Assembly (NCBI GenBank): GCA_025056515.1
Contig: JANWWB010000363.1
Location: 1-8,274 of the forward strand
Direction of reading: 5' to 3'
DNA: 8,274 nt
Source: Anaerolineales bacterium
GTDB lineage: Bacteria; Chloroflexota; Anaerolineae; Anaerolineales; Villigracilaceae
This document shows, in pieces, positions 1-4,976 of this stretch (position 1 is its first letter; every line of letters begins with the position of its first letter). The notes under the pieces were generated by a model. The model ran no database searches and was not told where the DNA came from. It saw only the letters and a program-made list of their open reading frames with translations. The translations under genes were made by a program, and so were the position numbers.

Positions 1-1582
1 TTACCAGCCAGAGAGTGCGCGTCGCCATGCGCCAGCGCCACCGACCGAGCTGTTCCGGCGCCGTCTCCACTAGCCAGCCAATGGCCCAGGCGGTCGCCAG
101 AATCATTGGCAGGGTGATGTGGCAGGTTAGCCACGGCATGCGCTCTCCAGCGTAGGAGAAGATGGCCAGACTAAAGGCTGACCAATACACTGTTAGGGCA
201 GCGGTGGGAACGGGTTGTTCTTGGCCCTCCTGGCTTGTGGCAGGGACGAAAGGTTGTCCGGGAGCAGAAAGCCACAAACGTCCAAAAGCGGCAATCAGCG
301 CCGCAAGAAACGTGCCAATAGCGGGCAGGAACTCGTAGATGGGGATTTGAATCAGAGCGTAATAGAAGATGGGTTGGCTGCCGCGCTGTTCACCGTGTTG
401 TTCCAACCAGTAAGCGAAAGCACCAACAAAACCGCTTCCGCTCATGCCTGGGTTGGTGAAGAACGTGGTGTAGAGGATTAGGATGGGCAGGAAGAAAACG
501 GCCGCATAGAGCAACCAACGTTTGCCAAACCAAAACAGGCCAAGCGACGCTCCTAGACCCCCTAGGATGAGCACCGTTACAAAAATTCGCAACAAACCGG
601 GCAGACTGTAATCCAAGGGATGCAGCCCGAGCAATTCGAGCGGAATGGCGGCAACCATGGGGAGCATCAGGGTTCCCAAGAGCAGGAGCAGGTCCAGCGA
701 ACGTAGGGAATGCAAGCTTATCAAGCCAAGGCCACGCACAGCACTTAGAGTTGCAAGGACCAACATTCCACCTGCTAGGATCCCCAAGCCTACTAGGAGT
801 ACAATTCCTGCGAGAGGGAAGGGAGCATTCGAAGTTTCTGGTTTGAGCAGTAAGTATGTGACGCCGATTGTCGTGCTCAAAAGGATGAAGAGCGCTATTC
901 CAAGCAGGAAGCGTGTGCGTTCTGTTGAGGAGGTCCAAGATCGGTGGGCAGCTTGGTCAATGAAGTAAAAGAACAGAAAAATGAAAATGCCACCAGCGAA
1001 CATGTAGGAAGTCGCCTTGTCTGTGAAGTGCAAGGCGTTGGTCAAGACGAAGAGCACCAAGCCCCAACGCTCGCCGCGTTCCAGATAGCGCAGCGTTGAG
1101 TACAACAGGAGCAAGGCCCATAGGACAATAAAGATTTCGTTGCGGGCGTAACGTCCGTAGAAGAGCAGGTAGGGTGAGATCAGCAAGAGCAGGCCGGCCG
1201 CAATCGCACCGACACGCCCTAGATAACGTCGGAAGAGCAGAAGGCCAACTGCTACGGTTGCCACGCCAAAAAGTGCAGCTGGAATGCGGGTAGTATAGTC
1301 GTTGTCTCCGAAAAGAGCGTAGGAAAGGCCAATGAGATGAAACTGAAGTGGGCCATGACTCATCGGGTCGTAGGTGTAACCGTAGCCAGTATAGAGGTTG
1401 TATGTTGGCACAACGTGGTTGATTTCGTCATGGCTCATTGCCCGAGCGCCTAGGTCGTAAAAGCGCGAGATGACCGCTAGGACGAGGATGAATGTTGCCA
1501 AGAGGTTTTCGTAGGAGAGCGGGATCCACTTCTTAAGAGGAGTATCAAGCAGGGAGGGGAAGGAAGCAGAGTCTTCGGTCAT
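1..1582 (-). CDS. Agl23-family (TIGR03663-like) polytopic membrane protein, partial (C-terminus beyond left edge)
   Basis: Translating the minus strand from the ATG at 1582 gives 527 codons without a stop, running off the left edge, so the gene is partial. The protein is very hydrophobic, with many membrane spans, and resembles GT-C/PMT-type glycosyltransferases. After a first span (about residues 25-42) comes the acidic loop motif SHDEINH (50-56), then YDPMSHGPLQFH (71-82). Further on are YGRYARNEIF (142-151), DKATSYMF (188-195), YTTFFTNPG (371-379), a YWLEQHGEQRGSQP block near 392-405, and YAGERMPWLTCHITLP (477-492). These are hallmarks of the family called flippase-activity-associated protein Agl23, found in haloarchaea and Chloroflexi. 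Its exact reaction is not established. A role in envelope glycan or lipid-linked sugar handling at the membrane is inferred. The Asp-Glu pair in the first outer loop fits a GT-C catalytic site. No Shine-Dalgarno is visible, and the start lies only 9 nt after a -10 hexamer. An ordinary glycosyltransferase 39 protein is the main alternative. Confidence 0.85.
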   Translation of the reverse strand, partial: MTEDSASFPSLLDTPLKKWIPLSYENLLATFILVLAVISRFYDLGARAMSHDEINHVVPTYNLYTGYGYTYDPMSHGPLQFHLIGLSYALFGDNDYTTRIPAALFGVATVAVGLLLFRRYLGRVGAIAAGLLLLISPYLLFYGRYARNEIFIVLWALLLLYSTLRYLERGERWGLVLFVLTNALHFTDKATSYMFAGGIFIFLFFYFIDQAAHRSWTSSTERTRFLLGIALFILLSTTIGVTYLLLKPETSNAPFPLAGIVLLVGLGILAGGMLVLATLSAVRGLGLISLHSLRSLDLLLLLGTLMLPMVAAIPLELLGLHPLDYSLPGLLRIFVTVLILGGLGASLGLFWFGKRWLLYAAVFFLPILILYTTFFTNPGMSGSGFVGAFAYWLEQHGEQRGSQPIFYYALIQIPIYEFLPAIGTFLAALIAAFGRLWLSAPGQPFVPATSQEGQEQPVPTAALTVYWSAFSLAIFSYAGERMPWLTCHITLPMILATAWAIGWLVETAPEQLGRWRWRMATRTLWLV

Positions 1583-1591
1583 GGTGCATGT

Positions 1592-1621
1592 ATTGTACCA
1601 AAGTGTATCCGACCCAACCAA
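1592..1621 (-). promoter_or_regulatory. Extended -10 promoter for the Agl23-family gene
   Basis: Read on the minus strand, TGGTACAAT (1600 down to 1592) is an extended -10 element. A weak -35, TTGGTT, lies at 1621-1616 with an 18-bp spacer. The expected transcription start, about 7 nt after the hexamer, would be near 1585, only a few bases before the ATG at 1582, so the mRNA would be nearly leaderless. This agrees with the lack of any Shine-Dalgarno. The assignment rests on consensus matching only. Confidence 0.4.
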
Positions 1622-1721
1622 CCTAACCGCCTTGCAAAAACCGTCCTTGCTGCCGTTGCCGGTAATTCCCTTAGCTGACCGCTTGAGAAGCTACCCGAGG
1701 GTGGTTTGTTCCCTAGAAGAG

Positions 1722-1735
1722 CCCGCTGTAGCGGG
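1722..1735 (-). terminator. Possible weak terminator hairpin after the methyltransferase
   Basis: CCCGC and GCGGG form a perfect 5-bp inverted repeat around a 4-nt loop. On the minus strand it follows the methyltransferase stop by about 70 nt and is followed by the T-rich CTCTTCT. The stem is short and the T-run interrupted, so this is at best a weak intrinsic terminator and may be chance. Confidence 0.2.
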
Positions 1736-1807
1736 TTCCCAAGCTATGAGCCGGGGACTTCAGTTGCTCGGCGGGTCTGGGTTAGAAAAGAGTCGGACCG
1801 GATTTTC

Positions 1808-2734
1808 TCATCGAGCTTGCCAGCGTGCGTACACTGCTTGGGAAAGCAAACGTCCGGCGGAGGTTTCTACGGTCACGAGTTCGCCGCATTCAAGTGTGCC
1901 AGGGCGAGAGTTCAGGGCGTCTTTGAGAGCCTCGGCTGCATGGAGTGACGAGAGCTTGACAGCATAGACGGTCAGAAGGACGAAAAGCGGTTGTGGACTC
2001 AAAATCTGTTGGCAGGCGGCTAGCAAATGTGGGAGCGACTGGTAAACTTCCCAAACTTCGCCTTTGGGCCCACGTCCGAATTTGGGCGGGTCTAATAAGA
2101 TGCCATCGTATTTTACACCGCGTCGTCCCTCGCGTTGGACGAATTTCAAGGCGTCATCCACAATCCAGCGGATAGGGCGGTCAGCCAAGCCGGAGCGGGC
2201 AGCGTTCTCTCGCGCCCAGGCAACCGATTTTTTCGAGGCATCCACATGTGTTACTTGTGCTCCGGCAGCAGCGCAGGCTAGCGTCGCCAGGCCGGTGTAG
2301 CCAAAGAGATTAAGCACCCGTAGGTCACGACGTCCTTCTCGTTGTGCGCGCCCGAGTTGCTCGACTGCCCACTCCCAGTTTGCTGCACACTCGGGGAAGA
2401 CGCCTAAATGTCTTCCAGGGGTGGTCATGACGGAAAATCTCAAGATGATTCGTTTGTTTTCGGAAAGTCGGGTTTGCAAAGGGTAGGTCATTTCCCACGT
2501 TTCGGCAATGGTCTGGCGAAACTCCCAGTGACCACCACTCTCCTCGCCGGTTGGAACGAAGACGGCATGGGCAGCATTCCAACGCGCAGCGGGCAACGCT
2601 GGCTTCCAGAGAGCCTGAACTTCAGGACGTACAAAGAGATAGGGACCAAAGCGCTCCAACTTGCGCCCGCCTCCGCTATCGAGCAATTCGTAATCTTTCC
2701 AATGAGGTGAAGTTAAAAGGTGAAGCGTTTGCAT
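1808..2734 (-). CDS. Class I SAM-dependent methyltransferase, RlmI/RlmK-like (COG1092 type)
   Basis: This is a 308-residue protein. An N-terminal substrate-side region contains LLDSGGGRKLERFGPY (17-32), and TPGRHLGVFPECAANWEW (105-122) leads into the methyltransferase fold. The SAM-binding motif I is VLNLFGYTG (140-148), an acidic residue follows in VDASKKS (164-170), DD is at 193-194, and motif IV is DPPKFGRG (215-222). These mark the COG1092 group, whose known members RlmI and RlmK methylate 23S rRNA; the substrate of this one is unknown. No N-terminal PUA domain is seen, unlike E. coli RlmI. Where RlmI has a cysteine-containing FSCSG motif, this protein has LTVYAVKLSS (254-263), so an m5C mechanism is unlikely. 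The subgroup with DPPKFGRGPKG followed by LT.Y is sometimes annotated only as 'class I SAM-dependent methyltransferase'. It is divergent from the mraZ operon. No Shine-Dalgarno is obvious; the start is chosen because the conserved DSGGGRKLERFGPY region follows at the usual distance. Confidence 0.88.
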   Translation of the reverse strand: MQTLHLLTSPHWKDYELLDSGGGRKLERFGPYLFVRPEVQALWKPALPAARWNAAHAVFVPTGEESGGHWEFRQTIAETWEMTYPLQTRLSENKRIILRFSVMTTPGRHLGVFPECAANWEWAVEQLGRAQREGRRDLRVLNLFGYTGLATLACAAAGAQVTHVDASKKSVAWARENAARSGLADRPIRWIVDDALKFVQREGRRGVKYDGILLDPPKFGRGPKGEVWEVYQSLPHLLAACQQILSPQPLFVLLTVYAVKLSSLHAAEALKDALNSRPGTLECGELVTVETSAGRLLSQAVYARWQAR

Positions 2735-2938
2735 GGTGTTGAAGGGGACTCAGCCGGTTAAGATCTTGCTCCTCGACACAGAGGGTCTTGGAGGATTTCG
2801 TCTCTCCGCCTTTGCCGGTGGGCGCTTGAGTGACTGTGACGTCTTGATGTGTGCAGAGCAAGCGAAATGTCGTGATGGGACGACTTCTTATAGGTTTTGC
2901 TACAACCAGATAGACGCGAACCCAGCCAAAAGTACTAC
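2735..2938. other. Divergent intergenic region upstream of the mraZ promoter
   Basis: This is the non-coding stretch between the methyltransferase start and the -35 box of the rightward operon. I see no gene in it: the 78-codon plus-strand frame at 2733-2969 has no recognisable product and runs through the promoter. The only structure noted is TTTTGCTACAA at 2895-2905, an exact 11-bp copy of the operon's -10 region. The promoter of the methyltransferase should also lie here on the minus strand, but I could not identify it. Confidence 0.5.
2895..2906 (+). promoter_or_regulatory. Possible upstream extended -10 element (copy of the mraZ -10 region)
   Basis: TTTTGCTACAAC repeats the first 11 bases of the extended -10 element at 2956-2967, exactly 61 bp upstream. 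It could be a second, weaker start point of the operon. No -35-like hexamer is found 16-18 bp upstream, so the call is tentative. Confidence 0.25.
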
Positions 2939-2967
2939 TTGCATTTTGCCATGGATTTTGCTACAAT
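2939..2967 (+). promoter_or_regulatory. Main promoter of the mraZ-led dcw operon
   Basis: A -35-like TTGCAT (2939-2944) is separated by 17 bp from TACAAT (2962-2967). The -10 is preceded by TGC, making an extended -10 element. Transcription should start near 2974, which gives a leader of about 74 nt before mraZ and places the MraZ boxes directly at and after the start point. The call is by consensus matching. The spacing, the position upstream of the first operon gene and the adjoining operator support it. Confidence 0.7.
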
Positions 2968-2973
2968 AGGCAC

Positions 2974-3003
2974 GAAGTGGTAGAAAGTGGGATGAAGTGG
3001 GAC
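2974..3003 (+). promoter_or_regulatory. MraZ operator: three phased MraZ boxes
   Basis: Three consecutive 10-bp units each carry AAGTGG: GAAGTGGTAG (2974-2983), AAAGTGGGAT (2984-2993) and GAAGTGGGAC (2994-3003). This matches the known MraZ-binding pattern of direct GTGG/TGGG-core repeats at 10-bp spacing, one helical turn, in front of mraZ genes. The array begins at the predicted transcription start, so bound MraZ would block initiation or early elongation. Autorepression of the operon is inferred from the family. Confidence 0.82.
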
Positions 3004-3021
3004 GCCGGTTGTCCGGCGTTT
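3002..3021 (+). promoter_or_regulatory. GC-rich hairpin in the mraZ leader
   Basis: ACGCCGG (3002-3008) pairs perfectly with CCGGCGT (3013-3019) around a TTGT loop, ending in a run of three T. It abuts the third MraZ box and lies about 30 nt before the mraZ start codon. It could act as a pause or attenuation site, an mRNA 5' stabiliser, or nothing. The T-run is too short for a confident terminator. Confidence 0.45.
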
Positions 3022-3047
3022 CGCCTTATATAGAGAAGTTAGAACTT

Positions 3048-3485
3048 ATGTTCCTGAATCAGTATCGCCACTCCTTTGATGATAAAGGCCGCCTGACCAT
3101 TCCGGCCAAGTTTCGCGTCTTACCGGATGAGGGCGCTTACGTCATCCAGGGGTTGGACCGAAACCTGATGGTCTTGCCGCCAGATGTCTTTCGAGTCATT
3201 TATGACCGGCTGATGGCCATGAGTCTCACAGATCCGAGCGCTCGTCTCTTGCGGCGCATTATTCTCGGCAATGCCCAGCAGGTGATTCCCGATAGTGCCG
3301 GTCGCATTCTGCTTTCGCAAAATTTGCGTGATTATGCAAACTTGCATGATGAGGTTGTTTTTGTCGGCCAGGGTGACTACTTTGAAATCTGGAATCCTGA
3401 CCTGTGGGCCGAACAGGAGACCTTGCTTGGAGATGCAACCACCAATGCGCAACGTTTTGCAACCCTCGACCTGAAGACTCGATGA
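3048..3485 (+). CDS. mraZ: Transcriptional regulator MraZ
   Basis: The product is 145 residues, the usual MraZ length. It consists of two SpoVT/AbrB-like swapped-hairpin repeats. The first begins with FLNQYRHSFDDKGRLTIPAK, containing the signature DKGRLTIPAKFR; the second contains DSAGRILLSQNLRDYA near residues 84-99. MraZ proteins form ring-shaped oligomers that bind phased repeats and repress the dcw operon, and such repeats are present just upstream. The ATG at 3048 is chosen because the conserved family N-terminus starts exactly there. A GTG at 2997 is in frame but lies inside the operator. A weak purine stretch, AGAGAAG (3032-3038), may serve as ribosome binding site. The last codons overlap the rsmH start by 4 nt, so the two are probably translationally coupled. 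As first gene of the operon it likely controls its own level and that of the downstream genes. Confidence 0.96.
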   Translation: MFLNQYRHSFDDKGRLTIPAKFRVLPDEGAYVIQGLDRNLMVLPPDVFRVIYDRLMAMSLTDPSARLLRRIILGNAQQVIPDSAGRILLSQNLRDYANLHDEVVFVGQGDYFEIWNPDLWAEQETLLGDATTNAQRFATLDLKTR

Positions 3486-4432
3486 TGGTTGCTTTGCATC
3501 GTCCTGTACTTTACCATGAGATTATACACGCTTTACGTCCGAAAAGTGGCGGTCGCTATCTTGATGCCACGGTCGGCACCGGCGGTCATGCCGCCGGTAT
3601 TTTGCAAATGAGTGCCCCCCATGGCTTGCTACTGGGTTTGGATGTTGATCCCCAAGCCTTGCAAGTTGCGCGTCAGACTCTGGCGCCTTTTGGCGAGCGG
3701 GTTATTTTGCGACAGACTTCGTATCTTGCTCTGCGTCGCGAAATGACTCGCTTGGGGTGGCAAGAGGTGAATGGCATTTTGTTTGATCTTGGGGCCTCTT
3801 CTATCCAGTTCGATACCCCCGAACGTGGCTTCTCCTTCCTGCGCGATGGCCCCCTGGATATGCGCTTTGATCCGCGTTCTTCTCTAACCGCTGCTCAAAT
3901 TGTCAATCAGTGGTCAGAGCAAGAGTTGGCGCAACTCATTTACCGATATGGAGAAGAACCTGCTGCGCGTCGGATTGCTCGCGCCATTGTCCGCGCCCGC
4001 CCGATTTCCACAACTGGTGAGCTGGCTGCTGTGATTGAACGTGTCCGACCGCGCCGTGGCTCCCATCATCCTGCGACGCAGACTTTTCAAGCGTTGCGAA
4101 TCGCTGTCAATGCCGAGCTTGAAGCACTGGAACGGGTTTTGCCTTTGGCTCTCGAGGCGCTTGCCCCAGGCGGTCGTTTGGCGGTCATCTCATTTCACTC
4201 TTTGGAAGACCGAATTGTCAAAGAATTTTTCCGCAGAGAAAGTCAGGCATGTCTTTGCCCACCGCGCCAGGTAGTGTGTACGTGTGGACACCAAGCAACC
4301 TTAACCATCCTAACCCGCAAGCCGATTGTGCCTTCAGAAGCTGAAATTCGAGAAAACCCGCGTGCTCGTAGCGCTAAGTTGCGAGTCGCTGAAAAGATTG
4401 GCCAAATGGGTGTTGGCTCAGAACGTAGGTGA
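3482..4432 (+). CDS. rsmH: 16S rRNA (cytosine(1402)-N(4))-methyltransferase RsmH
   Basis: RsmH (formerly MraW) N4-methylates C1402 in the decoding centre of 16S rRNA using SAM. From the ATG at 3482 the protein is 316 residues, close to the 313 of E. coli. Visible motifs are HRPVL near the N-terminus, SAM motif I DATVGTGGH (28-36), GLDVDPQ (53-58), DLGASSIQFD (102-111), GPLDMRFD (123-130), FQALRIAVNAELEALE, SFHSLEDRIVK (237-247), a cysteine-rich CLCPPRQVVCTC segment (257-268) and the family end KPIVPSE...NPRARSAKLR. The start forms an ATGA overlap with the mraZ stop; the adjacent ATG at 3485 is an equally possible start one codon shorter. No clear Shine-Dalgarno is present, so coupling to mraZ is likely. 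The last eleven codons lie in the first copy of a 31-bp direct repeat, and the present stop may be secondary. Confidence 0.97.
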   Translation: MMVALHRPVLYHEIIHALRPKSGGRYLDATVGTGGHAAGILQMSAPHGLLLGLDVDPQALQVARQTLAPFGERVILRQTSYLALRREMTRLGWQEVNGILFDLGASSIQFDTPERGFSFLRDGPLDMRFDPRSSLTAAQIVNQWSEQELAQLIYRYGEEPAARRIARAIVRARPISTTGELAAVIERVRPRRGSHHPATQTFQALRIAVNAELEALERVLPLALEALAPGGRLAVISFHSLEDRIVKEFFRRESQACLCPPRQVVCTCGHQATLTILTRKPIVPSEAEIRENPRARSAKLRVAEKIGQMGVGSERR

Positions 4433-4481
4433 TTTTCTCCATCGTTTCTTGCCAAATGGGTGTTGGCTCAGAACGGAGGTG
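4401..4481 (+). repeat. 31-bp direct repeat at the rsmH/ftsL junction (period 50 bp)
   Basis: Bases 4401-4431 and 4451-4481 are identical except for T4426 versus G4476. They are separated by a 19-nt filler (4432-4450) that matches neither flank. The first copy encodes the rsmH C-terminus; the second lies in the non-coding gap before ftsL. The single difference gives GGAGG (4475-4479) in copy two, a good Shine-Dalgarno but about 32 nt from the likely ftsL start. The near identity suggests a fairly recent event. Confidence 0.95.
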
Positions 4482-4515
4482 CAGAATCGCAAACAGAACA
4501 AGCTTGATTGGATGA
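4456..4515 (+). pseudogene. Probable remnant of the original rsmH 3' end (19 codons)
   Basis: In the second repeat copy the rsmH reading phase resumes at ATG 4456, again encodes GVGSERR, and then continues through CRIANRTSLIG to a TGA at 4513-4515. That stop overlaps the ftsL ATG as ATGA, the same junction style as mraZ/rsmH. This suggests that RsmH once ended here, before the duplication introduced the earlier stop at 4430. It could alternatively be translated as a tiny coupling peptide, or be chance. Confidence 0.4.
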
Positions 4516-4976
4516 CTGAGATGCAGGAATTTTCACGCATCGTTCGCACGATTCGACAGGCTCCCTGGCGGATACAGCGCCAATGGGTGGGCCTCCTTTT
4601 GCTTATCCTGGTCGTTGTGGTTTTATTATCCGTGATTTATTTGAATGTCACCGTCCAGGCGACCGTGACCGGGCGCGAGATTCAATTTCTCAACCACTCT
4701 ATTGAGGAAAATACGCGCCGTAATGCCGATTTGAGCACTGAATTAGCTGCTTTAACATCTGTCGAAGCGATGCGTTCGCGCGCCGAAGCACTGGGTTATC
4801 AACCGGTGGAGTTAGAAGAAGTGACCTATCTGATTGTTCCTGGATATCACGGAAAACCGCCGGTCAATCTCTCTGTTCCTTCTTCTCGGCCTTCGCCTTC
4901 ACTGCTTCGGCCAGAGTACTACGAGACCTTGTTTGACTGGATCACCCGCCAGATTGCTGTTGGAGTGAGGCCGTGA
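4512..4976 (+). CDS. ftsL: FtsL-like cell division protein (FtsL/DivIC type)
   Basis: The 154-residue product has the classic FtsL layout. It has a short basic cytoplasmic N-terminus (RIVRTIRQAPWRIQRQ), one strongly hydrophobic span (about 26-46) and an extracytoplasmic coiled coil (about 52-94) ending in TELAALTSVEAMRSRAEALGY, which matches the FtsL/DivIC pattern of a leucine zipper followed by LGY/LGM. FtsL works with FtsB/DivIC and FtsQ to activate septal FtsW-FtsI. Position between rsmH and ftsI supports the assignment, since the family is poorly conserved in sequence. The C-terminal tail of roughly 58 residues, with a Ser/Pro-rich part, is longer than in E. coli FtsL. The ATG at 4512 is preferred because it would have formed an ATGA overlap with the former rsmH frame. 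ATG 4521 or GTG 4479 are alternatives, and no well-spaced Shine-Dalgarno precedes any of them. It overlaps ftsI by 4 nt. Confidence 0.85.
   Translation: MTEMQEFSRIVRTIRQAPWRIQRQWVGLLLLILVVVVLLSVIYLNVTVQATVTGREIQFLNHSIEENTRRNADLSTELAALTSVEAMRSRAEALGYQPVELEEVTYLIVPGYHGKPPVNLSVPSSRPSPSLLRPEYYETLFDWITRQIAVGVRP
4962..4970 (+). promoter_or_regulatory. Ribosome binding site deciding the ftsI GTG start
   Basis: GGAGTGAGG contains GGAG ending 7 nt before the GTG at 4973, a good Shine-Dalgarno spacing. It supports the GTG start that overlaps the ftsL stop as GTGA. Confidence 0.6.

Larger units (their letters stand above)
1583..1807. other. Intergenic gap between the methyltransferase and the Agl23-family gene
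   Basis: This 225-bp gap separates two minus-strand genes. It holds the promoter-like element near the Agl23 start and a small inverted repeat at 1722-1735. I found no convincing gene: the plus-strand reading frames across it have no recognisable product, and the longest runs on into the antisense of the methyltransferase. The spacing suggests the two genes are separate transcription units. Confidence 0.6.

Noticed and set aside
390..938. 182-codon minus-strand reading frame
   Set aside because: It is an alternative frame inside the Agl23-family gene, whose own frame is open for 527 codons with family motifs.
1690..1770. T-box or tRNA-like appearance (GAGGGTGG, hairpin, GGTTCCC)
   Set aside because: No full T-box sequence, specifier stem or cloverleaf could be built, and no fitting plus-strand gene follows.
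1581..1967. 128-codon plus-strand reading frame across the left intergenic gap
   Set aside because: It has no recognisable product and its 3' part is antisense to the well-supported methyltransferase.
2733..2969. 78-codon plus-strand reading frame in the divergent intergenic region
   Set aside because: The product has no recognisable motif, there is no good ribosome binding site, and it runs through the mraZ promoter.
2997..3047. In-frame GTG start giving MraZ 17 extra residues
   Set aside because: It lies inside the third MraZ box and the leader hairpin, and the conserved MraZ N-terminus begins at the ATG at 3048.
4475..4481. GGAGG used with GTG 4479 as the ftsL start
   Set aside because: The GTG overlaps the Shine-Dalgarno itself, so it cannot be used with it; the ATG at 4512 fits the junction architecture better.
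4326..4511. N-terminal extension of FtsL into rsmH
   Set aside because: The frame is open upstream by chance. The extension overlaps the conserved RsmH C-terminus and would put unrelated sequence before the typical short FtsL N-terminus.
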